Below are positions 41,806 to 50,625 of a stretch of DNA of 64,000 bases, in pieces. Source of the DNA: a bacterium (GTDB taxonomy: Bacteria; Hinthialibacterota; Hinthialibacteria; Hinthialibacterales; Hinthialibacteraceae); contig WGLV01000035.1 in assembly GCA_016125385.1 (NCBI GenBank), forward strand, positions 26,488 through 90,487, given 5' to 3'. A program made the position numbers and the translations under genes. The notes beneath the pieces are model-generated. The model ran no database searches, had not been told where the DNA came from, and worked only from the letters and a program-made list of their open reading frames with translations. Every line of letters begins with the position of its first letter. Within the stretch, counting starts at the first letter, position 1.

Positions 41806-44460
41806 TTACTTCGCCAATACGCTCAGCCGTTCCTCCAGCGTGGCGCATTCGCTTTTTTCCTGCTCGAAGCGCGCGCGTTCCTGCTCGACCACCTCGGCCG
41901 GCGCCTTGGCGGTGAAACTCTCATTGGAGAGTTTTTTCTCGCGGCGCTCGATCTGCCCGCGCAGCTGTTCGACCTGCTTCTTGAGGCGCTCGATCTCTTT
42001 CTCTTCCACCTCGGCGGGCCAGTGTACGCGGATCTCGCAGCCTTCCACCAGCCCGATCGACGACGCCGCATGCGGCTCCAGTTCCATCCCCACGCGCGGC
42101 TCGGCGTTGATTCTGCACAGCGCGGTCATGGGCGCGTAATACGCGCGGATAAAATCGTCCTGCCCGGCCGACGCCGTCTTGAATTCGACGGTGGTTTCGA
42201 TATTGGGCGCGATGCCCAGTTCGCCGCGGATGTTGCGGATGGTATAGATCACGTCCTGAAAGGTTTTGACCTCCGCCTCCAGCGCGTCATCGATCAGCGA
42301 TTCGTCCGTCTTGGGGTACTCGGTTTGCATGATGCTGACCGCGTCGCACGTCACGCCCAGTTTTTTGAGAATCTGCCACAGTTCTTCGGTGATAAAGGGA
42401 ATCACCGGATGCAGCAGGCGCAGCGCGGTTTCCAGCGTGGTCAGCGCGTTCTGCTGAACCGCCCGCTTCGCGCCGGGGTCGTCGCCGTACAGGCGCGGCT
42501 TGATCAGTTCGAGATACCAGTCGCAGAACTCGTGCCACACGAACTGATAGAGCGCTTCGGAGGTTTCGTTGAACTGGTATTCCTCCATGCCGCGCTTGGC
42601 GGCGGCGATGGCGTGTTGCAGGCGCGAGACGATCCAGCGGTCGGCCCACTCCAGCCGCGCCGGCTCGGCGGGTTCGCTGAAGGTTTCGCCTTCGTCCACC
42701 GTCGCGAGAATCAGCCGGGTGGCGTTCCAGATTTTGTTGGTGAAGTTGCGGTAGCCCTCGATGCGGCCTTCGGCGAGATTGATGTTGCGTCCCTGCGCGG
42801 CCATGATCGCCAGCGTAAAGCGCACCGAGTCGACGCCGTACTGATCGATCACGTCGATCGGGTCGATGGCGTTGCCCAGCGACTTCGACATCTTGCGGCC
42901 CTGTTCGTCGCGCACCAGCGCGGTGATGTACACGTCGTGAAAGGGAATCTCCTTGCGCACGTACAGCCCCATCATAATCATGCGCGCCACCCAGAAATAA
43001 ATGATGTCGTGGGCGGTCACCAGCACGCTGGTGGGGTAAAACTTTTTCAGTTCGGGCGTCTCTTCAGGCCAGCCCATCGTCGAAAACGGCCACAGCGCCG
43101 ACGAAAACCACGTATCCAGCACGTCTTCATCCTGCCGGATGTTCGCGCTTCCGCAGTGTTCGCACTGCGTGGGGTCTTCCAGCGGGACGGTCATCTTTCC
43201 GCAGTCGCGGCAATACCACACCGGAATGCGATGGCCCCACCAGATCTGGCGCGAAACCGGCCAGTCGCGCACGTTCTCCACCCATGAGAAGTAGGTGTTC
43301 TCCCACGATTTCGGCACGAAGCGCACTCGCCCGTCGCGAACCGCCTGGATGGGGTCTTCCATCAGCGGCGCCATTTTGACGAACCACTGATCCGAGAGGT
43401 ACGGCTCGACGACGGTGTCGCAGCGGTAACACGTCCCGACGCGGTGCTGCATCTCGTCGATTTTGATGAGCAACCCCTGTTCCTTCAGATCGGCCACCAC
43501 GCGCTTGCGCGCTTCATAGCGGTCGAGCCCCGCGTACGCGCCGCCGTTTTCATTGATGGTGGCGTCGTCGTTGAGGATGTTGATCTCGGGCAGGCCGTGC
43601 CGCTTGCCCAGTTCGAAGTCGTTGATGTCGTGGCCGGGGGTGATCTTCAGCGCGCCCGTCCCGAACTCGCGGTCGACGTAAGAATCGGCCACGATCGGGA
43701 TGCGCCGGTTCATCAGCGGCAGAATCACCTCGCGCCCCACCAGCGCGGCGTAACGCTCGTCTTCGGGATGCACCGCGACGGCGGCGTCGCCCAGCATGGT
43801 CTCGGGCCGCGTGGTGGCGATGCTGAGATGCCCGCTTCCATCGGCGAGGGGATACTTCACGTGATAGAACGCGCCGTTTTTATCGACGTGTTCGACTTCG
43901 TCGTCGGAGAGGGTGGTGTGACAACGCGGGCACCAGTTGATGAGATAATGTCCGCGATAGAGAAAGCCGTCGTCGTATAACTTCTTGAAGACCAGCCTCA
44001 CCGCGCGCGAACAGCCTTCGTCCATGGTGAAGCGAGTGCGATCCCAGTCGCACGACGACCCCAGGTAGCGCAACTGGCGCAAAATGGCGTTGCCGTATTC
44101 CTCTTTCCATTCCCAGATGCGCTCGATGGTCTTCTCGCGGCCCAGGTCGTGTCGCGTCAGGCCTTCTTTGGCGAGTTGTTTTTCCACCACGTTCTGGGTG
44201 GCGATGCCCGCGTGATCGGTGCCGGGCATCCAGAGCACTTCGTAGCCTTCCATGCGCTTCCAGCGGCTGAGAATGTCTTGCAGCGTGTTGTTGAGCGCGT
44301 GGCCGATATGCAGCTTGCCGGTGACGTTGGGCGGGGGGATGACGATCGAAAACGCCGGCTTGCCCGATTGGGCGTCGGCGTGAAAGAGGTTGTGTTCGAG
44401 CCAGAAGTTGTACCACGTTTCGCGCGATGCGCTGGGGTCGTATCGCTTGTCGATCTCCAT
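41806..44460 (-). CDS. valS: Valyl-tRNA synthetase
   Basis: 884 residues, a full-length class I synthetase that charges tRNA-Val. HIGH box in PPPNVTGKLHIGHALNNTLQ; editing CP1 domain in the middle (HVDKNGAFYHVKYPL, TTRPETMLGDAAVAVHPEDE); KMSKS in GRKMSKSLGNAIDPIDV; anticodon-binding domain (FVWHEFCDWYLELIKPRLYG); C-terminal coiled coil (EVEEKEIERLKKQVEQLRGQ) typical of ValS. It stands alone, with a repeat-rich region upstream. Confidence 0.98.
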   Translation of the reverse strand: MEIDKRYDPSASRETWYNFWLEHNLFHADAQSGKPAFSIVIPPPNVTGKLHIGHALNNTLQDILSRWKRMEGYEVLWMPGTDHAGIATQNVVEKQLAKEGLTRHDLGREKTIERIWEWKEEYGNAILRQLRYLGSSCDWDRTRFTMDEGCSRAVRLVFKKLYDDGFLYRGHYLINWCPRCHTTLSDDEVEHVDKNGAFYHVKYPLADGSGHLSIATTRPETMLGDAAVAVHPEDERYAALVGREVILPLMNRRIPIVADSYVDREFGTGALKITPGHDINDFELGKRHGLPEINILNDDATINENGGAYAGLDRYEARKRVVADLKEQGLLIKIDEMQHRVGTCYRCDTVVEPYLSDQWFVKMAPLMEDPIQAVRDGRVRFVPKSWENTYFSWVENVRDWPVSRQIWWGHRIPVWYCRDCGKMTVPLEDPTQCEHCGSANIRQDEDVLDTWFSSALWPFSTMGWPEETPELKKFYPTSVLVTAHDIIYFWVARMIMMGLYVRKEIPFHDVYITALVRDEQGRKMSKSLGNAIDPIDVIDQYGVDSVRFTLAIMAAQGRNINLAEGRIEGYRNFTNKIWNATRLILATVDEGETFSEPAEPARLEWADRWIVSRLQHAIAAAKRGMEEYQFNETSEALYQFVWHEFCDWYLELIKPRLYGDDPGAKRAVQQNALTTLETALRLLHPVIPFITEELWQILKKLGVTCDAVSIMQTEYPKTDESLIDDALEAEVKTFQDVIYTIRNIRGELGIAPNIETTVEFKTASAGQDDFIRAYYAPMTALCRINAEPRVGMELEPHAASSIGLVEGCEIRVHWPAEVEEKEIERLKKQVEQLRGQIERREKKLSNESFTAKAPAEVVEQERARFEQEKSECATLEERLSVLAK

Positions 44461-45053
44461 GACGGCGGGTTACCTTTTGTAGAAATGATGATTTGGGCGG
44501 CCCCGCGCGGTTTTTCGCGCTGAGGGCGTACAGGAGAGTATAAAAGCGGCGGCCCGAACGCAAAGCCTCAGGCCGCGCGGCCACCTCACTGGGGCTGTTT
44601 TATGGGCTATAAAATCCAAACGCCATTCGCTTGGCTTGGCGTATACTGATTGGGGAGAGAACTCTGGCTATTGGCGAGTGACAACAGCGGCGTTGCTTGC
44701 AGCGCGGCCGGTTTATTTGGTTCTCTGGCTGTGCATGCCCCACAATATCCGCTTTTTTTCGTGTCATTCCTTTATTTCGTGTTTTCGTGATTCAAAAACG
44801 ATGCCAGCGCTCTCGCTGGTCGCTGACGCGAGCGAAACGAGATATGTTTCCAGACTCTTGATGAATGACGACCGCGTAGGATTTCATATCGCCTTGATTG
44901 GATGGATTCCGCCGTTTGTAGGGGCGCGTCGCACGCGCCCTTAGAGTTCCTTCGTTTGATTCACAAACCAGTCGGTCACCGCGAATTGCACGAAATATCC
45001 GCTTTTTTTCGTGTCATTCCTTCATTTCGTGTTTTCGTGATTCAAATGCCCGC
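44461..45053. repeat. Intergenic repeat cluster upstream of valS
   Basis: No gene. Two copies of the TTTTTTTCGTGTCATTCCTT tract (44755-44794 and about 45000-45043), the first followed by a CGCTGGTCGCTGACGCGAGC unit (44815). Also a palindrome with arms GGGGCGCG and CGCGCCC around a short CGTCGCA-type centre (44921-44940). The same families are found at 24304-25035 and 53968-54513. Confidence 0.7.
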
Positions 45054-46118
45054 TCACCGGTACCTCTCAGCCCAGCGCGCCGCCGAGGGTGTTTCGAAGC
45101 GTCCGCCGGTCAGCTGGTTGACGTACCAGTCGCGCAGCAGGGCCTCGGCGGGTTTGTTCTGCACGGTGTAACTGGTGCTTGCCGTTCCGCCCGCGTTGGG
45201 GTTGGTCTCCCAGTTCCACCAGTAAAATCCCCAGAACCAGTCGCGGCGGGTGAGCGTCTCCAGCGCGGCGGTGTAGCAGTCGATCTGCTCCTGCATGTCG
45301 GCCTGGCTGGGGTCGTCGCTGGCGTATTCCCAAGGGCGCTGATTCGCGCCGTTAAAACTGCGATAGCCGATTTCGGTGAAGATCACCGGTTTATCGGGCC
45401 ATGTCCGTTTCAACCAGAATTCGATCGCGTCCGCCTTCGCTTCCCACGCGGCGCGCAACTCGTCGAGCGTCGGGTCGTCTTCGCCGGTAAGCGGGTAATA
45501 CGCGTCGATGCCGATGTAATCGAGCGCGTCCCACCAGCGGATGCTGGTCTCCTTGCCGTGCTGGGCGGCGTAGGTCAGCGGACCTGAATACGCCGCGCGC
45601 ACCGAGGCGATAACCCGCCGCCATTCGGTCTCCCACTTCGTCCCGCCCGAGATGTTGGCGAACTCGCAGCCGATGCTGAACAGCTCGGCGTTCTGTTCTT
45701 CGGCGAGCGCGGCCCAGTGGGTGATGAATCGCTCGTATTCGTCGAACCATGCCGCGCTGGCGTTCAGCGTTCCTCGCCAGTCGCCGGTGCGCAGATCGAC
45801 CATCGGTTTGAGCAACACCTTCAGGCCCGCCGCGTGGATATCCTGAATCCCTTTGACGATCGATTCCTCCGACGCGCTGAAGCGGTTGTAATCGGGCGTG
45901 ATGACCGATGAGTTCTGGCCGTCTTGAAACCACCACACGCACAGCGCGACGTATTCAACGCCGGCGTTTTTCATGTTCTGAATCGATTCAGACGAGCTGG
46001 CGCTCATCAGCGCGTTGCGGCTCCAGGGGGTGTATGAATATCCTTTCTGATACACGGGCTGGCTCACAGCCGCCGCGCAACAGGCAAAAATAATGGTCAT
46101 CCCGATCGACAGTCGCAT
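45054..46118 (-). CDS. Secreted glycoside hydrolase, GH113-like
   Basis: 354 residues with a signal peptide (about 1-19). TIM-barrel features: KGYSYTPWSRNALMSASSSE, NAGVEYVALCVWWFQDG, GLKVLLKPMVDLRTGDWRGT, ELFSIGCEFANISGG with the probable acid/base Glu in GCE, LDYIGIDAYYPLTG, and PVIFTEIGYRSFNG with the probable nucleophile Glu, then WGFYWWNWETNPNAGG. GH113 enzymes are beta-mannanases or related. The barrel is complete at usual length. It fits the other extracellular glycan enzymes here. Confidence 0.85.
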   Translation of the reverse strand: MRLSIGMTIIFACCAAAVSQPVYQKGYSYTPWSRNALMSASSSESIQNMKNAGVEYVALCVWWFQDGQNSSVITPDYNRFSASEESIVKGIQDIHAAGLKVLLKPMVDLRTGDWRGTLNASAAWFDEYERFITHWAALAEEQNAELFSIGCEFANISGGTKWETEWRRVIASVRAAYSGPLTYAAQHGKETSIRWWDALDYIGIDAYYPLTGEDDPTLDELRAAWEAKADAIEFWLKRTWPDKPVIFTEIGYRSFNGANQRPWEYASDDPSQADMQEQIDCYTAALETLTRRDWFWGFYWWNWETNPNAGGTASTSYTVQNKPAEALLRDWYVNQLTGGRFETPSAARWAERYR

Positions 46119-46325
46119 GAATCCATCCCCTTATATGATATTGAAATCGGTCTACATTCGACCGGTCCGCATCGAGGCGTATATCATAGATAGGTATATC
46201 AAAATCGAATAAAAATGGCAGGTTGATCGATCCCTCTCGTATGAATAAGGCGGCGGGCGGCTTTCGCCGGCGCTTTAAAAATCAGCCTCTTCGTCCGACA
46301 ATAGAGCCACAGGAGACTCTGGATC

Positions 46326-46853
46326 ATGGACCCTCAACTCGAAGCCCGAATCTATGCGATCGAACGTCCCAGTTCCAAGCTGGCCACGCTCTATTTCATC
46401 CGCAGCCTGGCGGCGTTGTTCGCGTTTCCCTTTGTATTCGTCCCGTTGTTTCTCAAATATATCTCGTTGCGTTACCAGTTTGACGCCGAGGGCGTGGGCG
46501 CGTCGTGGGGCGTGTTCTACAAGCGCCAGATTTATCTGACCTACGCCCGTATTCAGGATATCCACGTCAACCGCAGCCTGGTCGAACGCTGGCTGGGCCT
46601 CGGCACGGTCGATGTCCAGACCGCCTCGGGCAACGCCTCCGCCGAGTTGTCCATCGTCGGGTTGGAGGAATTCGACGCCATCCGCGACTTTCTCTATACC
46701 CGCATGCGCGGCGCGCGGGGGCTTGATGAAGACGGCGGCGAATCAACGGACGCCGATCGGCCCGAAAGCGAGGCGATGACGCTTCTGCGTGAGATTCGCG
46801 ATGAACTGCGCGCCCTGCGCGATGAGTCGAATTCGGGAGGCGGCCATGTATGA
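46326..46853 (+). CDS. Bacterial PH domain (bPH2/YdbS-like) membrane protein, first of a pair
   Basis: 175 residues. One hydrophobic segment or hairpin (about 22-46), then a bPH2 domain: LRYQFDAEGVGASWGVFYKR, YLTYARIQDIHVNRSLVERW, LGLGTVDVQTASGNASAELS, followed by an acidic C-terminal helix. YdbS/YdbT-type proteins are paired bPH2 membrane proteins of unclear role. Its stop overlaps the second bPH2 gene by 8 bp. CAGGAG precedes the start. Confidence 0.85.
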   Translation: MDPQLEARIYAIERPSSKLATLYFIRSLAALFAFPFVFVPLFLKYISLRYQFDAEGVGASWGVFYKRQIYLTYARIQDIHVNRSLVERWLGLGTVDVQTASGNASAELSIVGLEEFDAIRDFLYTRMRGARGLDEDGGESTDADRPESEAMTLLREIRDELRALRDESNSGGGHV

Positions 46854-47610
46854 ACCGATGAAAGACGCCATCCTCGAGCTGCTCAATGCGCCCAAAAACG
46901 CGCCTGAGCCTCCAGCGGGCGCGCATGGCTCCGTAAAAATCTTCCGCGCGTCGCCGCGCTTTCTGTCGTATCGCTTTCTATTTCTCGGCGCGTTCCTCGT
47001 CGTCTTGTCCATCCTGTTCCTGTTCGCCGCCGTGGCGTTGCTGTTCAGACATGCGGCCATCGGTATCGCGGCGGTGGTGGTGATGGCGCTGTTGTGGATA
47101 CTGATCCTTGGCTTGGGGTACATCCTCATCCGGCTTGAATATGAAATGCGGTATTACGTCGTCACCGACCGCAGTTTGCGTATCCGCAAAGGGGTTCTCA
47201 ACATTCTTGAACAAACCCTGACCTTCGCCAACATCCAGAATATCAGTATCGAACAGGGGCCCGTTGAACGACTGTTCGGCATCTCCAGCCTGGTGGTCGA
47301 GACCGCCGGAGGTGGAAGCGTGGTGAATGCGCAACAGAACGGTTTCACGCCGAATTACCATCAGGCGGTGCTCGACGGCCTTGATGACGCCGAAACCTTA
47401 CGCGATCTGATCCGTGAATATCTCAAAACCATCCATCCCTCCAGCGGGTTGGGCGAGCGCCTCGAAAAACGCCGCGCCGGCCGCCGGGGAGGGTTTGGCC
47501 CCGCCGAGACGGCGGTGCTGCGCGATATTTTGAGTGAAATCAGAATGTTACGCGGCTCTCGCGGCGGCGGCGCGCCTCAAACCCCGCCCCCCGCGCCCGA
47601 GGCGGGCTGA
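46846..47610 (+). CDS. Bacterial PH domain (bPH2) membrane protein, second of a pair
   Basis: 254 residues. N-terminal cytoplasmic 45 residues, two TM segments (about 48-70 and 75-97), then bPH2: MRYYVVTDRSLRIRKGVLNI, LTFANIQNISIEQGPVERLF, GISSLVVETAGGGSVVNAQQ, followed by a basic helical tail. GGGAGGCGG precedes ATG 46846, which overlaps the end of the first bPH2 gene. It resembles its neighbour in the strand pattern around IQNI/IQDI, consistent with an old duplication. DUF58 follows at 47659, a frequent neighbourhood for envelope proteins. Confidence 0.87.
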   Translation: MYEPMKDAILELLNAPKNAPEPPAGAHGSVKIFRASPRFLSYRFLFLGAFLVVLSILFLFAAVALLFRHAAIGIAAVVVMALLWILILGLGYILIRLEYEMRYYVVTDRSLRIRKGVLNILEQTLTFANIQNISIEQGPVERLFGISSLVVETAGGGSVVNAQQNGFTPNYHQAVLDGLDDAETLRDLIREYLKTIHPSSGLGERLEKRRAGRRGGFGPAETAVLRDILSEIRMLRGSRGGGAPQTPPPAPEAG

Positions 47611-47658
47611 CGCTTTGACCCTCCTGCGTTATAATCCCATCGGTGGAATAATTGGCCC

Positions 47659-48552
47659 ATGATGAATCAGACCATTTTTGATCCAGCGGTATTGTCATCG
47701 ATCTCCAACCTGGAGGTCGTGGCGCGGCAGGCGGCGGAAGGCGCCGTGGCCGGGCTTCATCACAGCCACCTGATGGGCCGCAACGTCGAGTTCAGCCAGC
47801 ATCGCCCCTATAACCCCGGCGATGAGCTGCGCCACATCGACTGGCGCGTCTACGCCAAAACCGACCGTTTTCACATCAAACAGTTTGAAGAAGACACCAA
47901 CCTGCGCGCGCTGATTCTCGTCGATCTCAGCGGATCGATGTGGTTCGGCGAACCCTCCAAGGCGCTTTACGCCCAGCAACTCGCCGCCGCGTTGTCGTAT
48001 CTCATGCTGCAACAGGGCGACAGCGCGGGCGTCTGCCTGTTTGACGCGGGCGTTCAACATTACCTGCCGCCGCGCAACCGCCGCGAGCAGTGGAGCAACA
48101 TCCTCGAAACGCTTTCTCAGGGCCGCCCCGGCGCGGCGTCGTCCGATATCCCCTCCGCGCTTGAGCAGGTGCATGAACATCTCAAAAAGCGCGGTTTGCT
48201 CATCATCATTTCCGACCTGATCGACGATCCCGTCCGCGTACTGGCTCAGTTAACCATGCTGGGCCGGATCAAGCAGGAGATCCTGCTGTTCCACGTCCTG
48301 ACGCCTGAAGAAATCGAACTGCCCTATCGCGGGACCATCGACTTTCACGGTCTGGAAGGCGAGACGGACGAACTGCGCGTCTCGCCCAAACGCATGCGCG
48401 AAACCTACCGCCGCAAGGTCCATGATTTCATCGAGGCCTACCGCGCCGGTTGCCTGGAGCGCGGAGTCGATTATCAGCTTGCTAATACCGGGGAACCGCT
48501 CGCCTTGATGTTGCGCGAATATCTTCAGCGGCGCATGGGAGGGCGGGCATGA
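47659..48552 (+). CDS. DUF58 family protein (von Willebrand A-like)
   Basis: 297 residues, no TM. Diagnostic N-terminal region: SHLMGRNVEFSQHRPYNPGD, then LRHIDWRVYAKTDRFHIKQF. A vWA-like fold with a MIDAS DLSGSMWFG motif follows (about 92-100), LIIISDLIDDP is a second metal-site strand, and a helical C-terminus closes the protein. DUF58 proteins usually work with a MoxR AAA+ ATPase, which is not in this neighbourhood. The next gene overlaps by ATGA. Either of two adjacent ATGs could be the start. Confidence 0.92.
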   Translation: MMNQTIFDPAVLSSISNLEVVARQAAEGAVAGLHHSHLMGRNVEFSQHRPYNPGDELRHIDWRVYAKTDRFHIKQFEEDTNLRALILVDLSGSMWFGEPSKALYAQQLAAALSYLMLQQGDSAGVCLFDAGVQHYLPPRNRREQWSNILETLSQGRPGAASSDIPSALEQVHEHLKKRGLLIIISDLIDDPVRVLAQLTMLGRIKQEILLFHVLTPEEIELPYRGTIDFHGLEGETDELRVSPKRMRETYRRKVHDFIEAYRAGCLERGVDYQLANTGEPLALMLREYLQRRMGGRA

Positions 48553-49775
48553 CCTTGCCACAACGAATCCTGCGGCTCGCCGCTATGTTCGCGGTTCTGG
48601 CGATGACGTCCCCGGGGGCGTTCGCCGCCGTGGCGCAGCGTCTCGACGCCATCGTATTAAAAACCGGGACGACGCTCGAAGGCTGCATCGTGCTTGAATC
48701 GAGCGCGCAGGTCAAAATCGAAAACGTCGCGGGTTCGTTCTCCATCCCCCGCGGACAGATTCAAAACGTCGTCCACGCCGGGCGCGGCGAAAGCGAATTT
48801 CTGCTCGGTAAACAGTTGTTCGACCGTCAGAAATACGATCGCGCCCGCACGTTTCTCACTCGCGCCGGCGCGGTGGTCGGGTACAAGGCGCAGGCGCGCG
48901 ACATGCTCGACCGCATCGACGAGGCCGAGCGCAAACTTCACGAGCAGGAACAGGAAAAACAGTCGCGTGAGATCGAAGACCTGATCCGCCGCAAAGGCGT
49001 CAAGAGCGCGCTGGAAGAACTTCAGCGCCGCGAAAAGCGTCAGGGCGGAGAAGAAGACCAGTTCTGGGGCGGGCTGCGCGGTCAGCTCCACATGACCATG
49101 GCGCGCGAGCGGATGGATCATCTCGACCTGCGCAACGCCGAGCGTCACCTCGCCCTCGCCGCCGATTACGGCGTCAATCCCGATGAATGGAACAAACTGC
49201 GCGAAGAACTCGTCGCCATGCGCACCCAGCGCCTTCGTTTTGGTGAATCGGCGCTGGAGGAATACCGCGAAAAACTCGCCCAGCGCGCCCGCCGCGTCAA
49301 ACCCGGCGTCACCGGACACCGGCCCGACTTCCTCAACGCGCTCGCCAGCGCTCAAACCCGCGGCGAAAAACTGCCTCCGCTTGATTATCTCAAATGGATC
49401 GATCAATACGCCAGAACCTACGATCTCGACCCGTTGCTGGTATGGGCGATGATTGACGTCGAATCCGCCTGGCGGGTGAAGGCCAAATCGCCCGTCGGTG
49501 CGCAGGGCCTCATGCAATTAATGCCCGAGACCGCCCGCGAGGTTGACGTTGACGATCCGTACGATCCCGAGTCCTGCATTCAGGGCGGAATCCGTTACAT
49601 GCGTTTTCTGCTCGATGTGTTCGGCGATGAAGACACCGCTCTCGCGGCCTACAATACCGGACCCGGCACGGTCGAACGCAATGGCGTCACCGACGCCGGA
49701 AAGCGTTACGTCGATAAGGTCCGCTCCCGCTTCGACGCCCTCTCCAGCCGCTATACCGCCTGGGCTCGCGGCTGA
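48549..49775 (+). CDS. Exported lytic transglycosylase, SLT domain
   Basis: 408 residues. Signal peptide ending FAAVA (about 27), an N-terminal beta-rich segment (LDAIVLKTGTTLEGCIVLES), a long charged coiled coil (about 125-160), and a C-terminal SLT domain (about 280-395): AMIDVESAWRVKAKSPVGAQ with the catalytic Glu in VESAW, GLMQLMPETAREVDV, DPESCIQGGIRYMRFLLDVF and ALAAYNTGPGTVE. It cleaves peptidoglycan glycan strands. It overlaps DUF58 by ATGA. A REP cluster begins about 50 bp after the stop. Confidence 0.92.
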   Translation: MTLPQRILRLAAMFAVLAMTSPGAFAAVAQRLDAIVLKTGTTLEGCIVLESSAQVKIENVAGSFSIPRGQIQNVVHAGRGESEFLLGKQLFDRQKYDRARTFLTRAGAVVGYKAQARDMLDRIDEAERKLHEQEQEKQSREIEDLIRRKGVKSALEELQRREKRQGGEEDQFWGGLRGQLHMTMARERMDHLDLRNAERHLALAADYGVNPDEWNKLREELVAMRTQRLRFGESALEEYREKLAQRARRVKPGVTGHRPDFLNALASAQTRGEKLPPLDYLKWIDQYARTYDLDPLLVWAMIDVESAWRVKAKSPVGAQGLMQLMPETAREVDVDDPYDPESCIQGGIRYMRFLLDVFGDEDTALAAYNTGPGTVERNGVTDAGKRYVDKVRSRFDALSSRYTAWARG

Positions 49776-49825
49776 TGTGTAAATTCCTCGCCCAAAGTTT
49801 TTTGGGGAGATTATGATGTATGGGT

Positions 49826-49872
49826 GTGGGACCGGCGCCCTCGCCGGTCATACGGCGCCCCCGCCGGTCATG
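49826..49872 (+). repeat. REP element type A plus adjacent partial copy
   Basis: Full copy at 49826-49851: GTGG, stem GACCGGCG, loop CCCT, stem CGCCGGTC, then AT. A GTGG-type tetranucleotide directly 5' of the stem matches the layout of known REPs. A copy lacking the GTGGGAC part (CGGCG, CCCC, CGCCGGTCATGC) follows at 49853-49872. A degenerate CGCCCAAAG/TTTTTTGGGGAG hairpin precedes at 49788-49812. Confidence 0.85.
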
Positions 49873-49917
49873 CGTCCGAAAAGTGAGTGTGCTCCAATAG
49901 AGTAGGTTGGGACAAAA

Positions 49918-50559
49918 GTGAGTGTGAGACAAAACAAAAGTGTGGATGTGGGACCGGCGCCCCCGCCGGTCATGCGTCCTACTGATGTCCTTGGGAGTGC
50001 TCCAAAAGAAGAGTGTGGGACCGGCGCCCCCGCCGGTCATGCTTTCGACAAGACAGCCGAGGGCGGATGTCCCACACTGGCTCGGCAAGCCCCGGCTGAC
50101 TTCCGGCGTCATCTTCCCCATTTCGAGGGCCGGGGAAATCCGATCTTCATTACTTTCACAACAAAAGGCCGATGGCAGCTGCCCGAAGCGGCAAGGGAAC
50201 TGGTTCTCAAACACATCCTGCATGACCATCCTGCCAAAATGAGCCTGATCTGCGCCGTCGTCATGCCCGATCATGCGCACATGCTCTATTACCCGATGTG
50301 TGATGCCGAAGGGAACCGTTACACAAAGACCGAAATCGTCGGGGCGATCAAGAGCGCTTCCGCGCATTCCATCAACAAGTTGCTGAAGCGGAAGGGGCCC
50401 GTCTGGCAGGATGAGTCGTTTGACCACGTCACCCGAAAATCGGAAAGCATCGAAGCCAGGGCTCAATACATCGTTGAGAATCCAGTCCGCCAGAGATTGT
50501 GCCAGAAGAGCGATGAATATCCTTATCTCTGGCGGGTCTGGAACGAAGGCAATTCATGA
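49918..50559 (+). CDS. REP-associated tyrosine transposase (RAYT, TnpA_REP)
   Basis: Numbered from the GTG at 49918 (213 residues). The HUH-type Y1 transposase domain starts near residue 62 (RRHLPHFEGRGNPIFITFTT). The metal-binding His pair is in VVMPDHAHML (His119, His121), the conserved WQDESFDHVTR follows, and the catalytic Tyr is Tyr184 in RAQYIVENPV; the family tail YPYLWRVWN closes it. RAYTs bind and process REP hairpins as single strands. Residues before about 60 are translated REP sequence and the true start is unclear: ATG 49972 or a later non-ATG codon are possible. REPs surround it, so it is probably their cognate enzyme. Confidence 0.9.
   Translation: MSVRQNKSVDVGPAPPPVMRPTDVLGSAPKEECGTGAPAGHAFDKTAEGGCPTLARQAPADFRRHLPHFEGRGNPIFITFTTKGRWQLPEAARELVLKHILHDHPAKMSLICAVVMPDHAHMLYYPMCDAEGNRYTKTEIVGAIKSASAHSINKLLKRKGPVWQDESFDHVTRKSESIEARAQYIVENPVRQRLCQKSDEYPYLWRVWNEGNS
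49948..49973 (+). repeat. REP element type A
   Basis: GTGG followed by stem GACCGGCG, loop CCCC, stem CGCCGGTC and AT. It lies inside the 5' part of the transposase reading frame. Confidence 0.85.
50015..50040 (+). repeat. REP element type A
   Basis: GTGG, stem GACCGGCG, loop CCCC, stem CGCCGGTC, AT. Directly repeated relative to the copy at 49948, with related flanks (GCTCCAAAAGAAGAGT versus GCTCCAATAGAGTAGG upstream). Confidence 0.85.
50052..50075 (-). repeat. REP element type B, inverted
   Basis: On the minus strand: GTGG, GACATCCG, loop CCCT, CGGCTGTC. One stem mismatch. Same architecture as type A but with a different stem (GACAGCCG/CGGCTGTC), and opposite in orientation to the type A copy 12 bp away. 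Confidence 0.75.
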
Positions 50560-50616
50560 AAGCCGCCCCCGGCTGCCATGAGAAGGCCGTGTGGGACAGC
50601 CGCCCTCGGCTGTCAT
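50558..50616 (+). repeat. Degenerate and full type B REP elements
   Basis: A degenerate copy (AGCCG, CCCC, CGGCT; 50561-50574) abuts the transposase stop. A full copy lies at 50591-50616: GTGG, stem GACAGCCG, loop CCCT, stem CGGCTGTC, AT. The stem differs from type A at paired positions on both arms, so pairing is preserved. Confidence 0.8.
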
Positions 50617-50625
50617 GAACCCGGC

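Noticed and set aside
42022..43287. 421-residue plus-strand ORF opposite valS
   Set aside because: Antisense of valS, which is complete with HIGH and KMSKS motifs.
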